Assembly (NCBI GenBank): GCA_015062205.1
Contig: SUVB01000029.1
Coordinates: 1 to 64,000, forward strand
DNA from: Desulfovibrio desulfuricans
GTDB lineage: Bacteria; Desulfobacterota; Desulfovibrionia; Desulfovibrionales; Desulfovibrionaceae
Length of the DNA: 64,000 nt
Reading direction: 5' to 3'
Shown here piece after piece: positions 9,156 through 18,542 of the stretch. How positions within the stretch are numbered: position 1 is the first letter of the stretch; the number at the start of each line of letters is the position of its first letter. The notes below the pieces were generated by a model. That model had not been told where the DNA came from. It did no database searches and saw only the letters and a program-made list of their open reading frames with translations. Made by a program: the position numbers and the translations under genes.

Positions 9156-9833
9156 ATGCAGTACAGCCGTTTTTCCGGGGAACCGGCCTCCGCCATTGAT
9201 CCCAAGAGGCTGCGCCGCCGCATGGTGCGCGAGCAGCTGGAAGCGCGCGGCATTTCCGACCCCGCGGTGCTGAACGCCATGGCCAGCGTGCCGCGCCATC
9301 TTTTCGTGCAGGAGGCGCTGCGCGTTCAGGCCTATGAGGACACTCCCCTGCCCATCGGCTATGGGCAGACCATTTCGCAGCCGTACATTGTGGCCCTGAT
9401 GAGCCAGCTGCTGGAAGCGGAGCGGGGCATGCGCGTGCTCGAAATCGGCACGGGCTCCGGCTATCAGGCTGCGGTGCTGGCCACCATGGGCTGTACGGTG
9501 TTTACCGTGGAGCGCATGCGCGAACTCTACCGGAGCGCGTCGGCCCTCTTGCGGCAACTGGGGCTTCGCGGTATCCACATGCAGCGGCGCGACGGCACGC
9601 TGGGCATGCCCGAGGCCGCCCCTTTCGACCGCATTATCGTCACGGCCGGGGGGCCGGAAGTGCCCCGCCCCTTGGTGGACCAGCTCGAAACGGGGGGCAT
9701 ACTGCTCATCCCTGTGGGAGACAAGCCGCGCACGCAACGCCTCATGCGTTTCCGCAAGGAGGCGGCCGGCGTGCGCGGCGAAGATCTCGGGCCGGTCGTT
9801 TTTGTGGATCTGGTGGGCGATCACGGCTGGTGA
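9156..9833 (+). CDS. pcm: protein-L-isoaspartate O-methyltransferase
   Basis: This repairs isoaspartyl damage by SAM-dependent methylation. The 225-residue protein has the PCMT signature '[23 protein letters not shown]', SAM motif [12 protein letters not shown] (94-104), '[11 protein letters not shown]' and the family-typical '[20 protein letters not shown]'. No strong Shine-Dalgarno is visible before the ATG; an alternative would be the Met at residue 23. The stop lies 35 bases before the mrp start, suggesting an operon. Confidence 0.93.
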   Translation: MQYSRFSGEPASAIDPKRLRRRMVREQLEARGISDPAVLNAMASVPRHLFVQEALRVQAYEDTPLPIGYGQTISQPYIVALMSQLLEAERGMRVLEIGTGSGYQAAVLATMGCTVFTVERMRELYRSASALLRQLGLRGIHMQRRDGTLGMPEAAPFDRIIVTAGGPEVPRPLVDQLETGGILLIPVGDKPRTQRLMRFRKEAAGVRGEDLGPVVFVDLVGDHGW

Positions 9834-9868
9834 GCCGCGCGTTTCGCCCCGTACGACAAGGAGACGTC

Positions 9869-10780
9869 ATGGCATCCTGTTCCTCCTGTTCCTCGGCTTC
9901 CTCCTGCCCCAGTTCCACGGGCAGGGGGGGCAGCGGAAACTGCAATGACCTCATGGCCGTGCAGGACCGCGCCATCGCCGAGCGCCTTTCACATATCCGG
10001 CACAAGATATTCGTCATGAGCGGCAAGGGCGGCGTGGGCAAGAGTTCCGTCACGGTCAACACCGCCGCCGCGCTCGCCCGCCGCGGTTTCAGGGTGGGCA
10101 TCCTCGATGTGGACATGCACGGCCCGAGCGTGCCCAATCTGCTTGCCCTGTCCGGCGGCGTGGAAATAGACGAGGAAACCAGGCTGATGCTGCCGGCCGT
10201 CTGCAACGAGAATCTTTCCGTCATTTCCATGGATACCCTGCTGAAGGACAAGGATCAGGCGATCCTCTGGCGCGGGCCCAAGAAGACGTCGGCCATTCGC
10301 CAGTTCATCGGCGACGTGAAGTGGGGCGATCTCGACTTTCTGCTCATTGATTCTCCTCCGGGCACGGGCGACGAGCACATGACCGTCATGCAGACCATCC
10401 CCGATGCGCTCTGCGTGGTGGTTACCACGCCGCAGGAAATCTCGCTGGCCGATGTGCGCAAGGCCATCAATTTCCTGCAATACACCAATTCCAGCGTGCT
10501 GGGCGTGGTGGAAAACATGAGCGGCCTCGTGTGCCCCCATTGCGGTAAGGAAATTGAGTTGTTCAAAAAGGGCGGCGGCGAGGAACTGGCCAAACGCTAC
10601 GGCCTCAGGTTCCTGGGAGCCATCCCCCTGGATCCCGTGACCGTCGTGGCCGCCGACAGAGGCGTGCCCGTGGTTTTTCTGGAAGAGGAAAGCGCCGCCA
10701 AGGCGGCCTTTCTCAAGCTGGCGGACGCCATCGCCGCCGCTGCCGACAGCAGCCTTGAGGCCCTTGCCGGGGCGCGGTGA
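9869..10780 (+). CDS. mrp: Mrp/NBP35-family iron-sulfur cluster carrier ATPase
   Basis: A 303-residue P-loop ATPase that binds and transfers Fe-S clusters. It carries a deviant Walker A GKGGVGKS (52-59), 'DVDMHGPSVPNLL' (switch/A' motif), 'LLIDSPPGTGDEHM' and a CPHC pair (about 222-225) that coordinates the bridging cluster at the dimer interface. The N-terminus is serine- and cysteine-rich (CSSCSSASSC), which could hold an additional cluster as in Nbp35. The ATG at 9869 is preferred over the GTG at 9830 because GGAG sits six bases upstream. A strong terminator follows. Confidence 0.92.
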   Translation: MASCSSCSSASSCPSSTGRGGSGNCNDLMAVQDRAIAERLSHIRHKIFVMSGKGGVGKSSVTVNTAAALARRGFRVGILDVDMHGPSVPNLLALSGGVEIDEETRLMLPAVCNENLSVISMDTLLKDKDQAILWRGPKKTSAIRQFIGDVKWGDLDFLLIDSPPGTGDEHMTVMQTIPDALCVVVTTPQEISLADVRKAINFLQYTNSSVLGVVENMSGLVCPHCGKEIELFKKGGGEELAKRYGLRFLGAIPLDPVTVVAADRGVPVVFLEEESAAKAAFLKLADAIAAAADSSLEALAGAR

Positions 10781-10811
10781 CAGCGCGCCCCGCGGGGCGC
10801 CCCCGTTGCAG

Positions 10812-10851
10812 ATCCCCCGGTGACCGTGCAAAGGTTTCCGGGGGATTTTTT
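10812..10851 (+). terminator. rho-independent terminator of pcm-mrp
   Basis: ATCCCCCGG pairs with CCGGGGGAT and runs into six T residues followed by a T/C-rich tail. It separates mrp from the pgsA group. Confidence 0.85.
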
Positions 10852-10908
10852 CTTCTTTTCTCCCGGGTCCTTTTATGGTATCTGCAAAAAAAATTATATG
10901 GAGCGTCA

Positions 10909-11481
10909 GTGCGGAACATGCTGAATCTTGCGAATAAAATAACACTGCTACGCATCTTGATGACCCCACTGGTGGTCCTGCTGCTGTATTTTGAAGGGCC
11001 CGTCACCTGTGTACTGGCGACGCTGGCCTTTATTTTTGCCTCCATTACGGACTGGGCTGACGGCTATATTGCGCGCCGCTCCAATATGGTCACCAGCATG
11101 GGCAAATTTCTGGATCCGCTGGCCGACAAGGTGCTGATCTGCTCCGTGCTGATCATGTTCGTCAAGCTGGGCTGGGCCCCGGCATGGGTTGTCATTGTCA
11201 TTGTCTGCCGCGAACTGGTGGTCACAGGCTTGCGCGCCATCGCCATCGACGAGGGCATTGTGCTTGCGGCCGACAAGTTCGGCAAGGCCAAGACGGTTCT
11301 TCAGATGTTCGCCGTCGTGCCGCTGACGCTGCACTACCCCCTGTGGGGGATCGACTGGCCCTCTCTGGGCACTGTGCTGCTCTATTTGGCGCTGCTGATG
11401 GCGGTCATTTCGGGCACAAACTACTGCTATGACTTTTACCGCAACACGCGGGAAGGGCAGACCGGCAGGAAGATGTTATGA
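10909..11481 (+). CDS. pgsA: CDP-diacylglycerol-glycerol-3-phosphate 3-phosphatidyltransferase
   Basis: This makes phosphatidylglycerophosphate from CDP-diacylglycerol and glycerol-3-phosphate, the committed step to phosphatidylglycerol. The 190-residue protein has the full CDP-alcohol phosphotransferase signature D48-x2-DG-x2-AR-x8-G-x3-D-x3-D73 and about five membrane helices. The GTG at 10909 is preferred because GGAG lies five bases upstream; the ATG at 10918 would be 14 bases away. Its stop overlaps the next start in ATGA, so it leads a compact four-gene group with a small protein, an FtsB-like protein and a TPR protein. Confidence 0.93.
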   Translation: MRNMLNLANKITLLRILMTPLVVLLLYFEGPVTCVLATLAFIFASITDWADGYIARRSNMVTSMGKFLDPLADKVLICSVLIMFVKLGWAPAWVVIVIVCRELVVTGLRAIAIDEGIVLAADKFGKAKTVLQMFAVVPLTLHYPLWGIDWPSLGTVLLYLALLMAVISGTNYCYDFYRNTREGQTGRKML

Positions 11482-11729
11482 GCACGCTGCAATTGCGTCT
11501 CAAAAACTGCATCCAGACCATTCTGGAGCTGGAGCCGGACATGCGCGCCGGCGTGTGGGGCCGGTATTTCGGCGAGGAACTGAGCATTCTTAAAGGCTAT
11601 CTGGAGCAGGTGGATCAAATGGCCCTGGCGGAAGAAGACGTACTGCGCCTGGAAAAGGCCACCGCAACGTTTCTGGCCGAACTGAAGCTTTCCGTACCCG
11701 CGCCCCAACCCAGACGGCTGTTGCAGTAA
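11478..11729 (+). CDS. small conserved-looking protein in division cluster
   Basis: An 83-residue, soluble, mostly helical protein rich in Leu and Glu, with no motif I recognise. It shares ATGA with pgsA upstream and one base with the FtsB-like gene downstream, so it is translated within the same unit. This double overlap is the main evidence that it is real. A role in envelope biogenesis or division is suggested only by position. Confidence 0.65.
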   Translation: MSTLQLRLKNCIQTILELEPDMRAGVWGRYFGEELSILKGYLEQVDQMALAEEDVLRLEKATATFLAELKLSVPAPQPRRLLQ

Positions 11730-12043
11730 TGTTCTGGCGTTCCTTCATCCTTGCGGTTGTAGCGATTGTGAACCTTGTGCTGTTCACGCGCATGGTCTGG
11801 GGGCCGACCGGCCTTCTTGAATACCGCGAGCTCAAGCGGCAGCATGCCGGCCTTGAAGCGCAGATCGCCGGCCTGGATGCGGAAAATCTGGCCCTGAGCC
11901 GCGAAATACGCCTGCTGCAGTCCGACAGCCCTTATATGGAAAAAGTCATTCGTCAGCGCCTGCATTATGTGCACGACAATGAAGTGCTGTACCTCTTTGG
12001 CGACGCCGCGAAACAAGGTCACGCCCATGACGGAAAAAATTGA
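11729..12043 (+). CDS. ftsB: FtsB/DivIC-type septum formation initiator
   Basis: A 104-residue bitopic protein with one membrane helix (about 3-21) followed by a leucine-zipper-like coiled coil ('YRELKRQHAGLEAQIAGLDAENLALSREI' region) and the conserved terminal element 'IRQRLHYVHDNEVLYLF'. This architecture is that of FtsB/DivIC, which joins FtsL and FtsQ in the divisome. It starts one base inside the preceding stop and overlaps the next gene by 17 bases. Assignment to FtsB rather than another septum initiator is by architecture only. Confidence 0.8.
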   Translation: MFWRSFILAVVAIVNLVLFTRMVWGPTGLLEYRELKRQHAGLEAQIAGLDAENLALSREIRLLQSDSPYMEKVIRQRLHYVHDNEVLYLFGDAAKQGHAHDGKN

Positions 12044-13226
12044 ATGGTATAAGGAAGTTCTGGAACTCGAGCCCGGTTCCAAGGTTTTCTTCCCTCTGGC
12101 CCGCCTGCTTGTGGAGGACGGTCGGCGGGATGAGGCCGTCGATGTCCTGGAGCGGGGGCTTGAGCGCCACGAGGAATTTCTGGAAGCCAGACTGTACCTC
12201 ATTGAATTGCTGCACGCCTCCGGCCGGGCCGAAGCCTGCGAGCGTCAGGTAAGCAGGCTGAGCAGGATGTTCACCGCATACGCGGGCTTCTGGCGGGCGT
12301 GGGCCGCCTGCCTTGAAAACGCCGGGGCCGGTGGAGACACGGCGGCGGTGTTGCAGTTTCTTGCGCTCAACTTTTCGCGCGGCAAGGTCTCGCTGCACGA
12401 TGTCTTTGCGCGCGGTCTGGCGGCCTACAGCGCCGCCGGAGAGGCGGCGACGCTGTCCGCTCCCGGGGACGCGCCCGTGCAGCCCGCAGAAAACGCCGGG
12501 GCAGACGAAGCCGCAGAGGCGGCTGCGCCGGTCCCCGTTGCCTCCCCGGAGGCCGCCCCAGCGGCGGAACCCGCCGCGGAAGCGGAGCCCTGCGCCGAAT
12601 TCACAGAAACGTCCTTTGATCCTGACGCCGCCATGGCCGATGACCAACCCTTGCCGGAGACGTTTGCGGCAATGGAAGGGGGTTCCATGCCTGCCGCAAT
12701 GTCGGCGGTGGAAGAGCCTCCGGTCAGCGTCTCCGCCGAAGCGGGTGGCGACAGAACAGAGGTTTCCGTCGGCGTGGTGGATGTGCCTGCCGCCTCCGGC
12801 ATGCTGTCCGGGGAGGAAGCCTCCCCAGCGGAAGCCGACATGACGGACGGCCCGGCGCAGGGGGCGGACGGGGGGCAGCCCGGCGGCATTGCCGCCCCGG
12901 CGGCGTCGGTCCTTGCCGTGGATGCGCCGGACGAGGCCGACGAGGGGGAGGAGCGCTTCTCCCTCCGCACCCGTTCCATGGCTGAAGTGCTGGCGGAGCA
13001 GGGGGACGTCAGGGGGGCGCTCGATATCTACCATGAACTGGCCGCAGCTGCGGTGGATCCGGAAGAAAGCGCAGACCTGCGCCAGCGCATAGCGACGTTG
13101 AGCGCCCGGCTGAGCAGCGCGCAGCCCGCTGTGGATGCCGCCCCGGAGCCTGCGCGCGGCAAGGACAGACTGATCAGCATGCTTGAGGCTCTGGCGGAGC
13201 GCGTTGAAGCCAGGGCGCAGAACTGA
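12027..13226 (+). CDS. tetratricopeptide-repeat protein with disordered centre
   Basis: A 399-residue protein. The N-terminal part (about 1-140) holds TPR-like helical pairs ('EWYKEVLELEPGSKVFFPLARLLVEDGRRDEAVDVLERGL'); the middle (about 155-315) is Ala/Glu/Pro-rich and low complexity; a last TPR-like unit ('MAEVLAEQGDVRGALDIYHELA') lies near residues 320-350. The ATG at 12027 gives the usual TPR start and overlaps the ftsB-like gene. There is no signal peptide, so it is probably cytoplasmic. It may scaffold protein interactions in the division or envelope group. Confidence 0.8.
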   Translation: MTEKIEWYKEVLELEPGSKVFFPLARLLVEDGRRDEAVDVLERGLERHEEFLEARLYLIELLHASGRAEACERQVSRLSRMFTAYAGFWRAWAACLENAGAGGDTAAVLQFLALNFSRGKVSLHDVFARGLAAYSAAGEAATLSAPGDAPVQPAENAGADEAAEAAAPVPVASPEAAPAAEPAAEAEPCAEFTETSFDPDAAMADDQPLPETFAAMEGGSMPAAMSAVEEPPVSVSAEAGGDRTEVSVGVVDVPAASGMLSGEEASPAEADMTDGPAQGADGGQPGGIAAPAASVLAVDAPDEADEGEERFSLRTRSMAEVLAEQGDVRGALDIYHELAAAAVDPEESADLRQRIATLSARLSSAQPAVDAAPEPARGKDRLISMLEALAERVEARAQN

Positions 13227-13350
13227 CGTCGCGTCGTGCCGCCGGGCAGGACGCTCGGGGGCGTGCGTCTTCGTGTCACAAGCGCCGTCGGCGTTATGTC
13301 ATGCGGGCGGGCAGCGAAGAGAGAATGTGTTTTTACTGAGGGAGATTGTT

Positions 13351-14922
13351 GTGGGAAAACCCAATGCGCGTTATTGCTTTTCGCTGGTGCTTGCCGCACT
13401 CCTCCTTGCTGGGTGCAATGCGTATCAGCCCACCAAAAACGTCTGGAAAACCACAAAAGGGCTGTGGTACACCTATATGAGTCCGCCGGCCTCTGTGGAT
13501 TATGATGAAAAGGGCACGCTTTCACCCCAGGCGCTCGCCTTGACGCACAGCATGATGGGCATTGACGTGGAACTGACCCGCCTGGAGCGGACCATGCTGA
13601 ATGCCGACAAGCCTCCGACGCGCGAGTGGCTGTCCTCGTTTCTCACCTCCTTTCCCTGGATCAACGGTTTCGCCGGTGTGAAATACGACGGCACCATTCT
13701 GGGACAGGAGCCCGCCTCCCCCATGAAGCAGCTGGACTATATTCCGCTGCTGTACGAGGACAAGAAGCAGAGTTCCCGCGCGCTGCGCGCCGACGTGCAG
13801 AATACGCCCCTCGGCCCCGAGGTGCTGATTGCCGCGCCGCTGTATGACGGCACGGATTTCCTGGGCGTGGTGGCCGCCAATTTCGACATGCGCTCGCTCA
13901 TGCAGTACTCCAAGACGCCGCAGGATGTGGTCATCCTGTCGCCGCAGGCCCTGCTGTGGCCCGGCAAGTATGACTTTGCCGCAACGCCCCTGGCCGGCGT
14001 CGACTGGGAGCAGACCGTCGTCAAGAGCACGGCGGGCACCTGCACCAATGCCAACGGCACATTTTATTACAATGTGCGTTTTCTCGGCAATCTGCCCCTG
14101 GTTTTTGCCGTGGCGGAATCCGGCACGTTCCCCGAGGGCAACGGCGATGTGGCGCAGGGGCTGGCCTTCTTCCCCAAGGAGCGTCCCCAGCTGCCGCCGC
14201 CGCCGCATGAAGAGCGCAAACAGCGCCCCAACTTCGCTCAGGGGCTGAACGTGGAGCCCGCGCCCGAGGCCGCTGCCGCCGCTGCCGCTCATGATGCTGC
14301 GGCTTCCGCTCCTGCCCAGACGACAACGGCCTCCGGGCGGACTTCCGGCACGGATATTCAGCCCGGCAGCCGCGACAGCATGCTGCTTCGCCGCAAACAG
14401 GCCGAACGCCGTCCGCGTGTGCAGGAACGCCAGCTGGAAGGCGAAAACATTACCATTGACCACACGCCGCGGCCGCGGCCTGCCCGGCCTGAAAAGCCGC
14501 TGCCGCCGCCGACCGGCTTGGGTCTCGACAAGGATATGGATTCGCCGACCCTGCCGGGCGGCCGTCCGAGTCCCTTCGGTCCGCGTGACGAGAGCGCCGC
14601 CGGGAGCGCCGCGCCGCAGTCAAATGACGCGCAGCCGGCCGCCGAGAAGCCCGCTGAACATGGGGCTGCAGCGACTGATACCGGCACAGCGGGCGACAAG
14701 CCCGCAGAAACTCCGGCGCCTTCCGCGCCTGCAGCGGACGAAAAACCCGCCGCGAGCGAAAACGCCGCCTCCTCCGCTCCTGAGCCTGCCTCCGGCGCGG
14801 CGGGCGCATCGCAGGAAGCGGGGACATCCGCAGGCCAGGAAGGGGCGGCCTCCGCTCCCGCCCCTGCGGAACCGGCAACGCTGCCGGGCGGCCGTCCGAG
14901 TCCCTTTGGCCCGAGAAAATGA
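13351..14922 (+). CDS. Cache-like lipoprotein with proline/alanine-rich tail
   Basis: Starting at the GTG with AGGGAG seven bases upstream, the 523-residue protein has a lipoprotein signal (SLVLAALLLAGC, lipidated Cys 22). Residues about 45-260 read like an extracytoplasmic Cache/PAS sensor fold: 'WLSSFLTSFPWINGFAGVKYDGTILG', then 'VLIAAPLYDGTDFLGVVAANFDM' and 'DVVILSPQALLWPG'. From about 270 on it is Pro/Ala/Glu-rich and probably disordered. A 12-residue element, LPGGRPSPFGPR, occurs near residue 401 and again at the C-terminus. A Cache domain in a lipoprotein without a signalling domain suggests ligand or surface sensing via a partner; this is inference. Confidence 0.75.
   Translation: MGKPNARYCFSLVLAALLLAGCNAYQPTKNVWKTTKGLWYTYMSPPASVDYDEKGTLSPQALALTHSMMGIDVELTRLERTMLNADKPPTREWLSSFLTSFPWINGFAGVKYDGTILGQEPASPMKQLDYIPLLYEDKKQSSRALRADVQNTPLGPEVLIAAPLYDGTDFLGVVAANFDMRSLMQYSKTPQDVVILSPQALLWPGKYDFAATPLAGVDWEQTVVKSTAGTCTNANGTFYYNVRFLGNLPLVFAVAESGTFPEGNGDVAQGLAFFPKERPQLPPPPHEERKQRPNFAQGLNVEPAPEAAAAAAAHDAAASAPAQTTTASGRTSGTDIQPGSRDSMLLRRKQAERRPRVQERQLEGENITIDHTPRPRPARPEKPLPPPTGLGLDKDMDSPTLPGGRPSPFGPRDESAAGSAAPQSNDAQPAAEKPAEHGAAATDTGTAGDKPAETPAPSAPAADEKPAASENAASSAPEPASGAAGASQEAGTSAGQEGAASAPAPAEPATLPGGRPSPFGPRK
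14551..14585 (+). repeat. direct repeat copy 1 (LPGGRPSPFGPR coding)
   Basis: The first 26 bases are identical to those at 14881 and three of the remaining nine differ. The two copies are exactly 330 bp (110 codons) apart in the same frame of the lipoprotein gene. Confidence 0.9.
14881..14915 (+). repeat. direct repeat copy 2 (LPGGRPSPFGPR coding)
   Basis: Second copy, ending two codons before the stop of the lipoprotein gene. Recombination between the copies would delete 110 codons in frame. Confidence 0.9.
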
Positions 14923-14934
14923 TAAAAAAGGATG

Positions 14935-14968
14935 CAGGGTTGCGCCGCCACGGGGCGGCGCAACCCTG
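14935..14968. terminator. 15-bp perfect hairpin between lipoprotein gene and fbp
   Basis: A 15-base arm (14935-14949) pairs perfectly with 14954-14968 over a four-base ACGG loop. On the plus strand no T-run follows; on the minus strand six T residues follow. It most likely ends the lipoprotein transcript, but the T-run polarity is opposite to the gene. Confidence 0.55.
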
Positions 14969-15018
14969 TTCGGAACTGCTCAACGGCTTTTCCGCAAAGG
15001 CAATCAAGGAGTCTCATC

Positions 15019-16023
15019 ATGGCTGACATCACGGTTACAGAACACCTGTTGCTGCACCAGAAGCGCACTCCTCAGGCGACCGGCCAGTTCACCGGGCTGC
15101 TGTACGACCTCATTCTTTCCGGCAAAAGCATTGCCCGGCGCATCAATCAGGCCGGGCTGCTGGATATCCTCGGCGGTACGGGCGAGGTGAACGTGCAGGG
15201 CGAGAACGTGCAGAAGATGGACGCCATCGCCAACCGCATCATGCTGTACCGCATGGAGCGTTGCGGAGCGCTGTGCGCCATGAGTTCGGAGGAGGAGGCG
15301 GATCTCGTCCGCGTGCGGCCGGAGTTCCCCCGCGGCGACTACATCCTCATTTTTGATCCGCTCGACGGCTCTTCCAATATCGACGTCGACATCAATGTGG
15401 GCACCATCTTTTCCATATTCCATCGCCCCGCAGGGCGCAGCGGCGAAGTGGAAATGGACGAGGTGCTGCAACAGGGGCTCAGGCAGGTGGGCGCGGGCTA
15501 CATCCTGTACGGGCCTTCCACCATGCTTGTGCTCAGTACGGGGCAGGGCGTCCACGGCTTCACACTTGACCCCGGCGTCGGCGAATTTCTGTTGTCGCAC
15601 CCGAACATGCGCATTCCCGAACAGGGGAGCATCTATTCCGTCAACGGCGGCAACTGGAAAAACTGGGATGAAGCCGCCCGCGAGGCCGTCTCCTGGTTCC
15701 GCACCTGCGAGACGCCCGACGGCAAATCCTATTCCGCGCGCTATGTGGGAGCGCTGGTGGCCGATTTCCACCGTACGCTCATCAAGGGCGGCATCTATAT
15801 GTACCCGCCGGATGCCAAGAAACCCAACGGCAAGCTGCGCCTCATGTGCGAGGCCAACCCCTTGGCTTTCCTGGCGGAACAGGCCGGCGGCAAGGCCAGT
15901 GACGGGCACGGCAGGATTCTGGAGCGCGTGCCTGACAAGCTGCATGCCCGCACGCCCCTGTTCATCGGCTCGGCCAGGGACGTGGAGGCCGTGGAAAAAA
16001 TCTACGCCCGGCATGGCGCGTAA
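15019..16023 (+). CDS. fbp: class I fructose-1,6-bisphosphatase
   Basis: Hydrolyses fructose-1,6-bisphosphate to fructose-6-phosphate in gluconeogenesis. The 334-residue protein has the metal-binding signature DPLDGSSN (113-120), 'EMDEVLQQG' replacing the longer animal loop, and the sugar-phosphate segment '[18 protein letters not shown]'. AAGGAG lies eight bases before the ATG. It precedes tsaD on the same strand with a short gap and may share its transcript. Confidence 0.95.
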   Translation: MADITVTEHLLLHQKRTPQATGQFTGLLYDLILSGKSIARRINQAGLLDILGGTGEVNVQGENVQKMDAIANRIMLYRMERCGALCAMSSEEEADLVRVRPEFPRGDYILIFDPLDGSSNIDVDINVGTIFSIFHRPAGRSGEVEMDEVLQQGLRQVGAGYILYGPSTMLVLSTGQGVHGFTLDPGVGEFLLSHPNMRIPEQGSIYSVNGGNWKNWDEAAREAVSWFRTCETPDGKSYSARYVGALVADFHRTLIKGGIYMYPPDAKKPNGKLRLMCEANPLAFLAEQAGGKASDGHGRILERVPDKLHARTPLFIGSARDVEAVEKIYARHGA

Positions 16024-16086
16024 CAGGCTTGGCCGCGCGCCGGCGGCAGGCGCAATGCCCCTGTCCGGCGCGCGACGGGTTGTGTG

Positions 16087-17163
16087 ATGCTCTGTCTCGG
16101 CATTGAAAGCTCCTGTGATGAAACGGCGCTGGCCCTGGTGGAGGACGGCAGGCTTGTGGAAGCCGTGCTGGCCAGCCAGGCGGAGATGCATGCCCTGTTC
16201 GGCGGCGTCGTGCCCGAGCTGGCCTCGCGCGAGCACTACCGTTATATGGGAGCCCTGTATGACGAGCTGATGCTGCGCAGCGGCAGGCATGGGGCGGATA
16301 TTGACCTCGTGGCGGTAGCGCGCGGCCCCGGCCTGCTGGGCAGCCTGCTGGTGGGGACGGCTTTTGCCAAGGGGCTGGCGCTGGGGCTGGGCAAGCCTTT
16401 TCTGGGCGTCAACCATCTGCACGCGCATCTTTTCGCCGCCGGGCTGGAGCAGCCCCTGACCTTTCCGGCCCTCGGCCTGCTGGTTTCCGGCGGGCACACG
16501 CATCTGTACCGTCTGGAAGCTCCGTGGCGCTGCCTGCCGCTGGGGCGCACTCTGGACGATGCGGCGGGCGAGGCTTTCGACAAAGTCGGCAAACTGCTGG
16601 GCCTGGAATATCCCGGCGGCAGGCTTATGGACGCGCTGGCGCGTTGCGGACGGGCCAACCCGACGCTGTTTCCCCGTCCGTATCTGGACAATGACAATCT
16701 GGATTTCAGTTTCAGCGGCATCAAGACCGCCGTGGCGACATACGCCGCCGGGCATCTTGCCGGACTGAGCTGGCCGCGCCCCCTGCGCCGCGTGGAAGAT
16801 GCGCCCCAGGAACTCAGGGACTGCTGCGCTTCGTTCAGCCTGGCCGTGGCGGAAACGCTGTGCGCCAAGGTCGCGCGCGCACTGGACCGCAATCCGGATC
16901 TGGAAACCCTGGTGCTGGCGGGCGGCGTGGCCTCCAATTCCCTGTTGCGGGAACATGCCGCCTGCCTGATGCGGCGGCGGGGCGGCAGGGCTGTCATGCC
17001 CGGTCCGGCCCTCTGCACGGACAATGCGGCCATGGTGGCGTATGCCGGCTGGCTGCTGGGAAGCGCCGGGTACGCCCATACCCTGGACATGGAAACCGTG
17101 CCCCGGGGACGCGCCGTGCCCGATGACGCTGTCTGCGGCGCGGTTCGGGCCGGGACCTGCTGA
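16087..17163 (+). CDS. tsaD: tRNA N6-threonylcarbamoyladenosine transferase TsaD
   Basis: Transfers threonylcarbamoyl to A37 of ANN-decoding tRNAs, together with TsaB, TsaC and TsaE. The 358-residue protein has the ASKHA N-terminus '[14 protein letters not shown]', the metal-binding NHLHAH (H110 and H114) and '[15 protein letters not shown]' near the C-terminus. A GTG directly before the ATG gives a possible one-residue extension. No strong Shine-Dalgarno is seen, so it may depend on read-through from fbp. The other Tsa proteins are not in the window. Confidence 0.95.
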   Translation: MLCLGIESSCDETALALVEDGRLVEAVLASQAEMHALFGGVVPELASREHYRYMGALYDELMLRSGRHGADIDLVAVARGPGLLGSLLVGTAFAKGLALGLGKPFLGVNHLHAHLFAAGLEQPLTFPALGLLVSGGHTHLYRLEAPWRCLPLGRTLDDAAGEAFDKVGKLLGLEYPGGRLMDALARCGRANPTLFPRPYLDNDNLDFSFSGIKTAVATYAAGHLAGLSWPRPLRRVEDAPQELRDCCASFSLAVAETLCAKVARALDRNPDLETLVLAGGVASNSLLREHAACLMRRRGGRAVMPGPALCTDNAAMVAYAGWLLGSAGYAHTLDMETVPRGRAVPDDAVCGAVRAGTC

Positions 17164-17178
17164 AGTACCGGGAATCCC

Positions 17179-17207
17179 TTGACAGCGGGCATTTTGGTAT
17201 CTACTCT
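17179..17207 (+). promoter_or_regulatory. candidate sigma-70 promoter for trxA-trxB-bamD
   Basis: Perfect TTGACA at 17179-17184, a 17-base spacer, then TACTCT at 17202-17207. It leaves a leader of about 80 bases before trxA. Confidence 0.6.
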
Positions 17208-17295
17208 CTTGCCTAATTCGCAAGTTGGTCGGGCAGCCGCCGCAGGCCCCTGCAGGGCGGCGTGTTGCCGTGATGCATGACATAAGGAGTTTTGT

Positions 17296-17619
17296 ATGGC
17301 AGAACAGATTACCGACGCCATGTTTGAGCGTGTTGTACTGCAGTCCGAGCTTCCGGTTTTGCTGGATTTCTGGGCTCCCTGGTGCGGCCCGTGCCGCGCC
17401 GTCAGCCCCATTGTGGACGAACTTGCCGCAGAATATGAAGGCAGGGTGCGCGTGGTCAAAATGAATGTGGATGAAAATCCCGCCACGCCCACCAAATTCG
17501 GCATCCGCGCCATCCCGACCCTGATCGTCTTCAAGAAGGGTGAAACGGTGGAGCAGATCACCGGCGCCGTCACCAAGGCCGCACTGAAGGATCTTCTGGA
17601 CACAAAGGCTCTGGCATGA
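17296..17619 (+). CDS. trxA: thioredoxin
   Basis: A 107-residue thioredoxin with the canonical WCGPC active site (Cys 30 and Cys 33) and the cis-proline segment 'GIRAIPTLIVFKKGE'. It reduces protein disulfides and is recharged by the reductase encoded immediately downstream, whose start overlaps its stop in ATGA. AAGGAG precedes the ATG by eight bases. It probably leads a trxA-trxB-bamD transcript from the promoter at 17.2 kb. Confidence 0.97.
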   Translation: MAEQITDAMFERVVLQSELPVLLDFWAPWCGPCRAVSPIVDELAAEYEGRVRVVKMNVDENPATPTKFGIRAIPTLIVFKKGETVEQITGAVTKAALKDLLDTKALA

Positions 17620-18542
17620 AGGCGTATGACGCCGTAGTCATCGGCGGCGGCCCGGCCGGCATAACCGCCGCCATGTATCTTGCGCGTTCCGGCTGTTCGG
17701 TGCTCATGCCCGAGCAGCTGGCCGCCGGCGGTCAGATTCTGCAGACGGAGGCGCTGGAGAATTATCCGGGATTTCCCAAAGGCATCAAGGGCTACGAACT
17801 GGCGGATCTGCTTTCCGCGCACCTTGACGGCCTGCAGGTGGAGCGTCCTGCCGCTGCGGTGGAATCCGTTTCCGGCAGCGGCGGCAACTTCACCGTGCGC
17901 GTCGGCGGGGAGGATGTGGCGGCCAAAACCGTTATTGTCTGCTCCGGGGCGCACCATCGGCAGCTGGGCCTGGAGGGAGAGGACCGGCTGCGCGGGCGCG
18001 GGGTTTCCTACTGCGCGCTGTGCGACGGCAATTTCTTCCGCGGGCAGACGGTGGCCGTGGTCGGTGGCGGCAATGCCGCCATGGAAGAGTCGCTGTATCT
18101 GGCAAAGCTTGTCAAGAAGCTGTACCTCATCCATCGGCGCGACGCCTTCCGCGGGAACAAGATATATCAGGACAAGCTTGAAGCCCAGCGTGACAGGATA
18201 GAGTTGCTGCTCAGTTCCGTCGTCACCGCGCTGCACGGTGAAGATGCGCTGACCGGCCTGACCGTTAAGGATCTGAAAAGCGGCACAGAGCGGCTTCTGC
18301 CGGTGGACGGGCTTTTTGTTTACGTGGGCTTCGCCCCTTCCACAGGCTTTTTGCCGGCGGAAGTGGAGCGCGACGCACAGGGGTTCCTTGTTACCGATAC
18401 GGAAATGCGCACCAACATTCCCGGCATCTTTGCGGCGGGCGACATCCGGTCCAAACTGTGCCGTCAGGTCATCACTGCCGCGGGTGACGGCGCAACTGCC
18501 GCGCAGGCGGCCTTCCTCTTCTTGGAACAGCTCCATGCATAA
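17616..18542 (+). CDS. trxB: thioredoxin-disulfide reductase
   Basis: A 308-residue FAD enzyme reducing thioredoxin. It shows the FAD-binding [17 protein letters not shown], the redox pair C133-A-L-C136, the NAD(P)H-binding [13 protein letters not shown] and a C-terminal FAD segment '[10 protein letters not shown]'. In the second nucleotide domain the classical HRRDxFR motif is present as HRRDAFRG, which favours NADPH. It overlaps trxA by four bases and bamD by eight. Confidence 0.96.
   Translation: MKAYDAVVIGGGPAGITAAMYLARSGCSVLMPEQLAAGGQILQTEALENYPGFPKGIKGYELADLLSAHLDGLQVERPAAAVESVSGSGGNFTVRVGGEDVAAKTVIVCSGAHHRQLGLEGEDRLRGRGVSYCALCDGNFFRGQTVAVVGGGNAAMEESLYLAKLVKKLYLIHRRDAFRGNKIYQDKLEAQRDRIELLLSSVVTALHGEDALTGLTVKDLKSGTERLLPVDGLFVYVGFAPSTGFLPAEVERDAQGFLVTDTEMRTNIPGIFAAGDIRSKLCRQVITAAGDGATAAQAAFLFLEQLHA

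Noticed and set aside
15004..17283. Minus-strand frame of 759 residues opposite fbp and tsaD
   Set aside because: Shadow of two well-supported genes; no coherent motif and composition typical of an antisense frame.
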